DNA of 5,387 nt, from the NCBI GenBank assembly GCA_903908785.1, contig CAIVTL010000041.1:1-5387 (forward strand), given 5' to 3'. Source of the DNA: Caldifarciminota bacterium (lineage in GTDB: Bacteria > Hydrothermota > Tepidihabitantia > Tepidihabitantales > Tepidihabitantaceae). The notes below the pieces were generated by a model. The model made no database searches, was not told the DNA's origin, and saw only the letters and a program-made list of their open reading frames with translations. Position numbers and translations under genes: made by a program. Of the stretch, positions 1 to 5,168 are shown piece by piece (position 1 is the stretch's first letter; every line of letters begins with the position of its first letter).

Positions 1-557
1 ATCATCTTTGCCAGCCAGTAGAGCGCGGCGTCAGCATCGCTGCCTCGCATCGACTTGATGAATGCCGAGATCGTGTCGTAATGCGCGTCCTCATCGTCAT
101 ACACCACGGCCTTTTTCTGGATGCTTTGCTCCGCCACCGTGAGACCGATGCGAATGATCCCGTCCGGCTCCGGTGCCGTGGTTAGGGCCGCAATTTCCAA
201 TGCATTCAGCGCTTTGCGCGCGTCGCCATCGGACAGCTTCGCCAAATGGCGCAGGGCCGGTTCATCCGCTTTGATTCTCATATGCCCCAGCCCGCGTTCA
301 CCGTCGATGAGAGCTCGTTCCAGGAGGAGGTAAAGTTCTTCTCCGGTCAAAGGTCGCAACTCGAAAATCTGCGAGCGTGAAACCAAAGGAGAATTCACGA
401 AGAAAAACAGATTGTGCGTCGTCGCTCCAATCAACCGGACCACACCGCCCTCGACATCGGGCAGGAGCACGTCCTGCTGCGCTTTATTGAACCGGTGAAT
501 CTCATCAATAAAGAGAATCGTGGATTGCGCCCGGTTCGCCAGCCGGTTTGCCGCTGC
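1..557 (-). pseudogene. rarA: RarA/MgsA (replication-associated recombination AAA+ ATPase) fragment, N-terminus absent, C-terminus beyond window
   Basis: RarA acts in the cytoplasm at stalled replication forks. In the fused frame, residues ~357-539 carry its signature order: Walker B ILFIDEIHRFNKAQQD (368-383), sensor 1 LIGATTHN (396-403), arginine-finger region VNSPLVSRSQIFEL (408-421), SDGDARKALNALE (463-475), and the C-terminal hallmark HYDTISAFIKSMRGSDADAA (513-532). The first ~110 residues of a normal RarA, including the Walker A P-loop, are not present upstream; dehydratase sequence is there instead. There is no start codon of its own with a ribosome binding site near the join. GC is about 56% over 1-540 against about 67% over 541-900 (hand counts), and the codons use more A/T in third position than the operon. 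It is identified with high confidence as RarA-derived; whether it is a real pseudogene or an assembly artefact cannot be decided here. Confidence 0.88.
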
Positions 558-1619
558 GGACAAAACGCCCGCGTCCTCGACGTAGGTCAGCAGCAGCGGG
601 TCGGCCGGTGGCGTGACCCAGACGACACGAAGCGCGTCCTCGCTCAGAACGCGCTCACCGTTGGCCGCCCGCTCCTCGGCGGTCGCGAGCAGGTGCGCGA
701 GCACCGCGGTCCACTCGGTGATGTCCGAGTAGTAATGCAGGTTGCCGAACTCGATGACCATCATCTCCAGCGCGGGCAACACGCCGCTACCGTACGCCAG
801 CTCGCGCAGGCGTTTCACCAGCTTCCGAACCCGGTTGGCGGCGCGCACGCCTTGCCGCAGTTCATCGTCCGTGACGTGATGCCCGGTCAGCTTCTCCATC
901 CGCTCGACCGCGCGCTCGTACTCCTTCACGAGCATGAGTCTCATGGGTCCCATGGGTCCCACTCTGCAGCGGACCGGCATCTCAACCCACAGCATCTCGC
1001 GCGCGAACTGCTCGGCCAGTTGCTCCACGCCCGAGTAGTCGTCGCACGACGCTCCGGTCGAGGCAATGACGAGGTCCGGGTCGGGGAAGTACGAATGCTT
1101 GGCAAAAGCGCCCAGGGCAGCCTTGGAGAAGCAGGTCGCGTCGCCGATACCGAGCTCGGCCGCAGCGTCGAACAGCACCCGGCTCTCCATGACGAACGGC
1201 GTCCACCAGATGCAGTCCGGGTAGAACGCGACGCAGTCGGGAAATGAATCCACGATGACCGGCACCGCGCCGAGGTCGCCCATCGTGGCGATGACCCGGC
1301 GTCCAATCTGCCGCGCCCGGAACAGACGCTCGGTTTCGTTCTGGACAAACCCCCACATCCGCAGGGCCGCGAGCGAGTTGTCGTACTTGAGGCGGCGCAG
1401 GTGCCGCATGCCGTAGATGGCAAACGTCTGGGGCGGATACAGGTATTTCGCCCACGCTTCGCTGCTTCCGAAGTAGTGGTAGCGCTCAATCAAGTCATCC
1501 GGCACACGCTCGAACAACTCCAGCCACTCCTCGAAGCTGACCCGCGCGGGCTTCGGGTCAGCGAAATCCGGAGTCAGACTCGTCCGACCCGGCTGACCGG
1601 TCAGACTCCGCTCACTCAC
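1..1619 (-). CDS. Second 2-hydroxyacyl-CoA dehydratase-family subunit, truncated and fused in frame to a RarA fragment (runs off left edge)
   Basis: One uninterrupted frame runs from GTG at 1619 to the window edge (539 visible codons). Residues ~28-350 resemble HgdB/BcrB/BcrC-type subunits, which hold an iron-sulfur cluster and work as pairs in ATP-driven dehydration or reduction. The three family cysteine positions are visible: Cys136 (DCIWWTP), Cys163 (DATCFSKAALG) and Cys192 (ASCDD). Similarity continues to about RVVWVTPPADPLLLTYVEDAG (residues 331-351) and then stops; the neighbour at 1616-2752 has about 120 more residues past the equivalent point. From about residue 357 the frame is RarA (separate entry). 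The GTG overlaps the upstream TGA (GTGA), with GGAG at 1625-1628, 5 nt upstream, which supports this start. Residues 5-17 are encoded by a 9-nt repeat array. The dehydratase assignment is firm at family level and the substrate is unknown. The chimera is probably not functional, because the dehydratase C-terminal part and the RarA P-loop are both missing. Confidence 0.8.
   Translation of the reverse strand, partial: MSERSLTGQPGRTSLTPDFADPKPARVSFEEWLELFERVPDDLIERYHYFGSSEAWAKYLYPPQTFAIYGMRHLRRLKYDNSLAALRMWGFVQNETERLFRARQIGRRVIATMGDLGAVPVIVDSFPDCVAFYPDCIWWTPFVMESRVLFDAAAELGIGDATCFSKAALGAFAKHSYFPDPDLVIASTGASCDDYSGVEQLAEQFAREMLWVEMPVRCRVGPMGPMRLMLVKEYERAVERMEKLTGHHVTDDELRQGVRAANRVRKLVKRLRELAYGSGVLPALEMMVIEFGNLHYYSDITEWTAVLAHLLATAEERAANGERVLSEDALRVVWVTPPADPLLLTYVEDAGVLSAAANRLANRAQSTILFIDEIHRFNKAQQDVLLPDVEGGVVRLIGATTHNLFFFVNSPLVSRSQIFELRPLTGEELYLLLERALIDGERGLGHMRIKADEPALRHLAKLSDGDARKALNALEIAALTTAPEPDGIIRIGLTVAEQSIQKKAVVYDDEDAHYDTISAFIKSMRGSDADAALYWLAKM
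543..572 (-). other. Junction between dehydratase-family and RarA coding sequence
   Basis: Dehydratase similarity ends around Gly351 (codon 569-567) and RarA-type sequence AANRLANRAQSTILF begins around Ala356-Ala357 (codons 554-549). The reading frame is kept. No insertion-sequence end, long repeat or attachment-site-like motif is visible at the join; GCAGCGGCA around 549-557 is a short GC-rich stretch that could provide microhomology. The base composition changes here. Confidence 0.75.
933..959 (-). repeat. 9-nt tandem triplet (CATGGGTCC) inside the second dehydratase gene
   Basis: Plus-strand units are CATGAGTCT (933-941), CATGGGTCC (942-950) and CATGGGTCC (951-959). The last two are identical and contain the palindromes ATGGGTCCCAT and CCCATGGG. 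On the coding strand they give GPM-GPM-RLM at residues ~221-229. The frame is preserved by the 3-codon unit length. Confidence 0.8.
1571..1606 (-). repeat. 9-nt tandem repeat (GTCNGAC-like core) at the 5' end of the second dehydratase gene
   Basis: Plus-strand units are GAGTCAGAC (1571-1579), TCGTCCGAC (1580-1588), CCGGCTGAC (1589-1597) and CGGTCAGAC (1598-1606). Unit length, core and the outer GAGTC border match the array inside the RACE gene, but the coding frame relative to the unit is different (here it encodes SLTGQPGRTSLTP). That argues for a DNA-level repeat and not a shared protein motif. Confidence 0.8.
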
Positions 1620-1628
1620 AGCGTCTCC
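1616..1628 (-). promoter_or_regulatory. GTGA overlap with GGAG ribosome binding site for the second dehydratase-family gene
   Basis: The GTG start (1619-1617) shares bases with the TGA stop (1618-1616) of the first subunit gene. GGAG at 1628-1625 is 5 nt upstream. This arrangement favours coupled translation in near-equal amounts, as expected for two subunits of one complex. Confidence 0.65.
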
Positions 1629-2752
1629 AGGAACGCCTCGACCCGCGTGCGCACCTGTTCGCGGTTCTCGGTCGAGTAGTCGGTATCGAGGTGCAGCACC
1701 GGCAGGCCGAGCGCCTCCTGCAGCCGCCGGACCTCGAAACTCCACGGGTCGCAGTAGAGCAGCGTCTTGTACACAAGGCCTTCAACCCGGAACTCGCGGA
1801 CGAATCTTTGTGCGTATTCGTACATGGCCGAGTTCGGCCGGCGGTGCATGCACGGCCGGCCGAAGTAGAACCGCGCCAGCCGATCCATGGGCGACCCGCC
1901 ACCAGCTTCTGGGGATAGTCCCCGTTCGGGGACAGTCCCCTCGAACCAGCGCGTGCCAGTGCACAGAATGTCGGTCACGATGTCCGCCTTCTCTTCGACC
2001 ATATCCAAGAGCCACCGGTCGTCCTCGGTCAACATGCTGCCACCGAGCATCAGCCGCGGCCGTCGCGTCCCCTGGCGCGGTCGGGCGGCAACAATCCGCA
2101 ACACCTCCTCGATGAGCGAAACAGCCTTGACCGGTCCCAGCAGCCACGCGGTCGCCGCAAGGTCGAGCATCGTGCCGCCGGAAAGCAGCGGCGCGCTCAT
2201 CCGGCGCGTGTCGCTCGCCTGCCGCAGCATGCCGCGCAGACGGTTGAACGCGGCAATCTCGGACTCCAGTTGCTCCGTGCCGATGGCGCTGCCGGTCAGA
2301 GTTGCCAGTTCTCCGGCCAACCCATCAAGCTGCCGCCTGAACTCGGCCACGCGGTGCGGCAACGGCTCGGACGTCCGCGGCATGTAGAGCTGAAACACCG
2401 GGATTCCGAAGTGCTGTTCAATCGACTCGGGCAGGCGGCGCATCATGTCGCACGTGTTCACGCTGAGCACGGCATCAACCTGCCGGTACATCTGGTCGCG
2501 CTCGAAGTTACCCATGCAGCTATTGCAGAAAGAACAGGCGTCGGCACGCAGGTACTTCTCGCCCGCCTCCTCGGCCGCCTGTCCGCCGCGCATCAGCCGG
2601 ACCGGAATTGCCCCGGCGGCCTGCACCAACTCGACCGGAGCGTAGATGCAGAAGTAGCCGACTACCTTCGCGCCCTGCTTGCGCGCGGCAACTATCTCCT
2701 CCACGCGCTCGTGCCGTATCTGGTCGAGCGTCGCGCGGGGTATCAGTTCCAT
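1616..2752 (-). CDS. 2-hydroxyacyl-CoA dehydratase / benzoyl-CoA reductase family subunit (HgdB/FldC/double-cubane-like)
   Basis: A complete 378-residue protein, normal length for the family, ATG at 2752. Family hallmarks in order: GYFCIYAPVELVQAAGAIPV (32-51, Cys35), ADACSFCNSCMGNF (70-83, Cys73, Cys76, Cys79), VNTCDMMRRLPES (98-110, Cys101), DILCTGTRWFEG (29-40 of the C-terminal domain, about residue 262 on), YCDPWSFEVRRL (near 334) and LHLDTDYSTENREQVRTRVE near the end. Cys35, one of Cys73-79, and Cys101 match the usual three ligands of a [4Fe-4S] or double-cubane [8Fe-9S] cluster. Relatives dehydrate 2-hydroxyacyl-CoA, reduce benzoyl-CoA, or, as in the Carboxydothermus double-cubane protein, reduce small molecules, always with an ATP-dependent electron donor. 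The start overlaps the RACE stop by 10 nt with no clear Shine-Dalgarno, so translation is probably coupled. The end overlaps the next gene as GTGA. Odd points: the extra cysteines at 73-79, and a GGGGACNGTCCCC palindrome pair that encodes about 11 residues (~272-282). Substrate unknown. Confidence 0.88.
   Translation of the reverse strand: MELIPRATLDQIRHERVEEIVAARKQGAKVVGYFCIYAPVELVQAAGAIPVRLMRGGQAAEEAGEKYLRADACSFCNSCMGNFERDQMYRQVDAVLSVNTCDMMRRLPESIEQHFGIPVFQLYMPRTSEPLPHRVAEFRRQLDGLAGELATLTGSAIGTEQLESEIAAFNRLRGMLRQASDTRRMSAPLLSGGTMLDLAATAWLLGPVKAVSLIEEVLRIVAARPRQGTRRPRLMLGGSMLTEDDRWLLDMVEEKADIVTDILCTGTRWFEGTVPERGLSPEAGGGSPMDRLARFYFGRPCMHRRPNSAMYEYAQRFVREFRVEGLVYKTLLYCDPWSFEVRRLQEALGLPVLHLDTDYSTENREQVRTRVEAFLETL
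1911..1940 (-). repeat. Pair of 13-nt palindromes (GGGGAC-N-GTCCCC type) inside the first dehydratase gene
   Basis: Plus strand: GGGGATAGTCCCC (1911-1923), spacer GTTC, GGGGACAGTCCCC (1928-1940), giving a 17-nt period. The second copy is a perfect inverted repeat around one base; the first has one mismatch. They encode GTVPERGLSPE in a stretch where the family normally has a short acidic turn after CTGTRWFEG. Because the pair is translated and has no T-run, it is not a terminator. Confidence 0.82.
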
Positions 2753-4143
2753 GGTTCGAGTCGCATCGAGTCAACAAAGGTCTGCTCGAACTGCGGGTGC
2801 TCACTCAACCTGACCTCGCGGCAGTGCGCCGCGAACCGCTCCGCCTCGATGAACAGGCCCGGATCCAATGTGGCCCGGACCGCGCCGAGTAATGCCAGAT
2901 TGCCGTGCCGCCGGATTCGGGTGAGCGGTATCTGCGGCAGCAGGCCGATTCGCACCGCTGAGGCGGGGTTCATCGCCGCCCCGAATTTGCCTGTAACATG
3001 GACGCATTCCAGGTCGGTCGCCGCTGCTCCCCATTCCGCGAGGAGAATCCTGATTGCCGCGGCAATCGCGCCCTTTGCCAGTTGCACCTCGCGCAAGTCG
3101 GCCTGAGAAATATGGACCGGCTCCGGGGCAGCGCTAAGGTCGAGCCTTGCACCATTGATAATCAGACCTGATGCGTCAACCATCCCGGCTCGGGTTGCCT
3201 CGGCTACCAGGTCAAGCACGCCCGACCCACAGATGCTCTTCGGCTCTCCGCCGCCGACGACATCAAGGATGAATCGCCCGTCCCCAAACCGCGCTGCCCT
3301 CACCGCCCCGCGCTGCGCCAGGCTGCCGCACGCCAGGGTCGCGCCCTCGAATGCCGGCCCGGCCGCGGTCGAGGTCACGAGCAGCCGCTCACGGTTGCCC
3401 AGTACGACCTCGCCGTTAGTCCCGGCGTCCACCAGCAGGGACAGCCGCCTGGTCCGATGCATACCTGAAGCGAGAATCGCCGCGGTGCAGTCGCTGCCGA
3501 CGAAGCTGCCCAGCAACGGCAGCATGTGCGTCCAGATGCCGCCATGCTGACTGGTAAGGCTCTTGCTCATCGGCAGCCGCGACTCGTAGGGAAACTCACC
3601 CAGCGATGCCGGACTCCGACCCATGAGAAAGTGAGCCATCACCGTGTTACCCACGGCCACGACCGGGCGCTCGCTCGCGATGCCGGCGTCGGCCATGAAC
3701 CGCAGCAGCACGCGCCCCAGCCCTGCCCGGCTGACCTTGTCTTCTGCCGCAATCCGGCTCACCACGTCGGCACCGTATATGACTTGCGGGTTGAGCGTTT
3801 CCTGTCTTGCCACGACCCGGCGCTGCTTCTCGTCCACCGCGGCCAGGGAAATCGTGGTCGTCCCGATGTCGGCGGCAAGACGCAGCACGCTCGATACTGG
3901 ACGCTTAGCGCCGCGGAGTCCGACCCGTCCGACCGGTCTGACTTCGTCCGACGTCACAGCAACCGGAGCCGTAGGCACGAACTGGCAGGCAAGCACGCTC
4001 CGCACCCCGACAGCATCGACGATCTGCACCCGGCACTTGCCGCAAGTGCCGACACCACCGCAGTCCGACGGCAGGCTGACGCCGGCGTCGGCAAGCAACT
4101 CACGCAGGCTGTGAGTGCCGCGCGGGGCCACCGTAACCGTCAG
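2743..4143 (-). CDS. Reductive activator of corrinoid enzymes (RACE; RamA/RACo-like, [2Fe-2S] plus DUF4445 ASKHA ATPase)
   Basis: Uses ATP to drive reduction of inactive Co(II) corrinoid back to Co(I) on the partner corrinoid protein. With a CTG start the protein has 466 residues. The N-terminal plant-type [2Fe-2S] domain shows CGGVGTCGKC, with Cys28, Cys34, Cys37 and Cys53. The ASKHA domain follows: ADIGTTT (91-97, phosphate 1), NPQVIYGADVVSRI, VAVGNTVMAHFLMG, FVGSDCTAAILASGM, LLVDAGTNGEVVLGN, TSTAAGPAFEGA, SICGSGVLDLVAE, then REVQLAKGAIAAAIR and HVTGKFGAAMNPASAVRIGL. CTG at 4143 overlaps the methyltransferase stop (CTGA) and has GAGG 4 nt upstream (4148-4151). The next candidate, GTG at 4131, would remove the first beta strand (TVTVAPRG). 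The frame is open further upstream to 4260, but that part lies in the methyltransferase gene and looks non-coding. Only ~38 residues separate Cys53 from the ASKHA domain, shorter than in RACo-type proteins, and that linker holds a 9-nt repeat array. Family call is very sure; the start less so. Confidence 0.92.
   Translation of the reverse strand: MTVTVAPRGTHSLRELLADAGVSLPSDCGGVGTCGKCRVQIVDAVGVRSVLACQFVPTAPVAVTSDEVRPVGRVGLRGAKRPVSSVLRLAADIGTTTISLAAVDEKQRRVVARQETLNPQVIYGADVVSRIAAEDKVSRAGLGRVLLRFMADAGIASERPVVAVGNTVMAHFLMGRSPASLGEFPYESRLPMSKSLTSQHGGIWTHMLPLLGSFVGSDCTAAILASGMHRTRRLSLLVDAGTNGEVVLGNRERLLVTSTAAGPAFEGATLACGSLAQRGAVRAARFGDGRFILDVVGGGEPKSICGSGVLDLVAEATRAGMVDASGLIINGARLDLSAAPEPVHISQADLREVQLAKGAIAAAIRILLAEWGAAATDLECVHVTGKFGAAMNPASAVRIGLLPQIPLTRIRRHGNLALLGAVRATLDPGLFIEAERFAAHCREVRLSEHPQFEQTFVDSMRLEPWN
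3916..3952 (-). repeat. 9-nt tandem repeat (GTCNGAC core) in RACE linker
   Basis: Plus-strand units are GAGTCCGAC (3916-3924), CCGTCCGAC (3925-3933), CGGTCTGAC (3934-3942) and TTCGTCCGAC (3943-3952, one extra base). Each core GTCNGAC is an odd palindrome. In the RACE frame this encodes the linker SDEVRPVGRVGLRG between the ferredoxin and ASKHA domains. Confidence 0.8.
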
Positions 4144-4157
4144 GCCGCCTCGCTCTC
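4129..4157 (-). promoter_or_regulatory. CTGA overlap: likely CTG start and ribosome binding region of the RACE gene
   Basis: Methyltransferase TGA (4142-4140) overlaps CTG (4143-4141). A GAGG lies at 4151-4148, 4 nt before the CTG. The only other close in-frame start is GTG (4131-4129), which has no Shine-Dalgarno at a usable distance and would remove the first ferredoxin beta strand. Reinitiation after the upstream stop is the likely mechanism. Confidence 0.5.
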
Positions 4158-5153
4158 TCGGCCCGCTTTGACCAGAGCCAGCACGTTCTCCTTGGGAGCG
4201 TCGGCCGGCACGTCGCAACTTGAGGACAGAATCAGCCTCACCCCGCCGCGTGCGAGACACTCGGTCGCCGCTGCCGCCACCTGGCCGGGTGTGCCTTCCA
4301 GCAGGAGCCGGGTTGAAACGTTGCCCATCAGGACTGCATTGTCGCCGACCTCGCAGCGCGCCACGCCCAAATCCATCTCATCAATACTCAGGAAGTCAGC
4401 CCCAGTGGCAACCATGTCCCTGAGGATGCTCTTCGACTCACCACAGATGTGCAGGCCGGCCTTCACGCCCTGCTGGTGAACCGAACGAACCAGTTGTGCC
4501 AAGTACGGCAATGCAAACTCACGGAACATCTCCGGGCTGACAAGGCTACCGGACGCGACCGGGTCGCCGATGAATGGAATCCCGCCGGCCTTAACAATTG
4601 CTTTGGCATAGGCAACCTGGTTCTCGGTCGCAAGTCGCAGGAACTCCCTTGCCCGGGCCGGGTCGGTCAACAGGTCTTCAAGGAAACCGTCCATCCCGCG
4701 CAGGAAAGAGGCCAAAGAAAACGGTCCCTTGAGTGAAGTCAGAATCGGCACCTCATCCTCAAGCAGGTCCTTCAGCCGGCGCGTCGCATCGAGGATAACC
4801 GGCATCCTGCCGTCGGCTTCGGGATTGGCCGACTCGAGCTTGGAGACGCGCGGCGGCTCGAGCAGGAACGGGTCGTCGTCCTCGGGAATCAGCACCTGTG
4901 CACCCATCGCTTCCGCTTCGACCATCGTGTCGGAGAAGACCATGACAAGGTCATAGCCGTAGAACCGGTACGCGGAGTAGAGCACCCGCGCCAGCACGTC
5001 AGGCTGCGTCACGGCCTCCGAGATTGAGTATCCCTCGATTCGCGCCGCATGATTCGCCACGACCATCGGAAACACGACCGGCCGCTCCGGCTTCTCCCCG
5101 CCCAGCAGCGCAGCAAACCGCCTGCTCCTGTCCTGCCCACTCCTGACTGCCAA
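4140..5153 (-). CDS. Uroporphyrinogen decarboxylase-fold corrinoid methyltransferase (MtaA/MtbA/CmuA-like)
   Basis: 337 residues, the normal size for the family. It would move a methyl group between the corrinoid protein encoded just upstream and a thiol or other acceptor/donor. N-terminal RFAALLGGEKPERPVVFP is the usual UroD-superfamily opening. The zinc site of thiol-activating methylcobamide methyltransferases is visible as His235-x-Cys237 (GLHICGES) and Cys313 (SSSCDVPADAPKENV). Other family segments are SDTMVEAEAMGAQV, TSLKGPFSLAS, IPFIGDPVASGSLVSPEMF and MGNVSTRLLLEGTP. This pattern favours MtaA/MtbA-type transfer over true uroporphyrinogen decarboxylase (HemE), as does the linkage to corrinoid and RACE genes. 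The start is weak: TTG at 5153 directly abuts AGGAG with no spacer, is 3 nt past an in-frame TAG of the corrinoid gene, and its first ~12 codons are repeat-derived. The stop overlaps the RACE start by 4 nt. The methyl donor is not deducible. Confidence 0.88.
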   Translation of the reverse strand: MAVRSGQDRSRRFAALLGGEKPERPVVFPMVVANHAARIEGYSISEAVTQPDVLARVLYSAYRFYGYDLVMVFSDTMVEAEAMGAQVLIPEDDDPFLLEPPRVSKLESANPEADGRMPVILDATRRLKDLLEDEVPILTSLKGPFSLASFLRGMDGFLEDLLTDPARAREFLRLATENQVAYAKAIVKAGGIPFIGDPVASGSLVSPEMFREFALPYLAQLVRSVHQQGVKAGLHICGESKSILRDMVATGADFLSIDEMDLGVARCEVGDNAVLMGNVSTRLLLEGTPGQVAAAATECLARGGVRLILSSSCDVPADAPKENVLALVKAGRESEAA

Positions 5154-5168
5154 CTCCTAACTGCTAAC
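5126..5168 (-). repeat. 7-nt imperfect tandem array across the corrinoid/methyltransferase boundary
   Basis: Read on the minus strand, successive 7-mers are GTTAGCA, GTTAGGA, GTTGGCA, GTCAGGA, GTGGGCA (5168-5134), followed by a degraded GGACAGGA (5133-5126). Alternate units end in GCA and GGA, giving a 14-nt higher-order period. The array covers the last codons and TAG stop of the corrinoid gene, the 3-nt gap, the TTG start and the first codons of the methyltransferase. It also supplies the AGGAG that would act as ribosome binding site. Confidence 0.8.

Noticed and set aside
1..557. Intact rarA gene
   Set aside because: The P-loop and the whole N-terminal part are missing within the window, and the upstream codons belong to a different protein family.
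414..1247. Plus-strand open frame of 277 codons
   Set aside because: It is the exact antisense of the dehydratase/RarA frame in a high-GC region. The protein is rich in Arg, His and Gln with no recognisable motif, while the minus strand shows clear family motifs.
941..1489. Minus-strand open frame of 182 codons beginning at TTG
   Set aside because: It is an alternative frame inside the second dehydratase gene. The residues are low-complexity (Arg, Ser, Thr) and the overlapping frame carries the family cysteines.
1911..1940. Hairpin-forming palindromes as a transcription terminator
   Set aside because: They lie in the middle of a complete gene, are translated, and have no T-run on either side.
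2270..3106. Plus-strand open frame of 278 codons
   Set aside because: It is antisense to the first dehydratase subunit and the RACE C-terminus, with no domain-like sequence.
4144..4260. N-terminal extension of the RACE protein to an upstream start at 4260
   Set aside because: The extra 39 residues overlap conserved methyltransferase sequence in another frame, are Arg/Gly/Ser-rich, and precede the normal ferredoxin beta strand.
3526..4479. Plus-strand open frame of 317 codons
   Set aside because: It lies opposite the RACE and methyltransferase genes, which have complete conserved motifs. It crosses both genes without respecting their boundary, as a GC-driven shadow would.
4140..5153. Haem-biosynthetic uroporphyrinogen decarboxylase (HemE)
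   Set aside because: The His-x-Cys...Cys zinc site and the corrinoid/RACE neighbours fit a corrinoid methyltransferase; no other haem gene is present.
5126..5168. CRISPR-like array
   Set aside because: Units are 7 nt with no spacers, so this is a simple tandem repeat.
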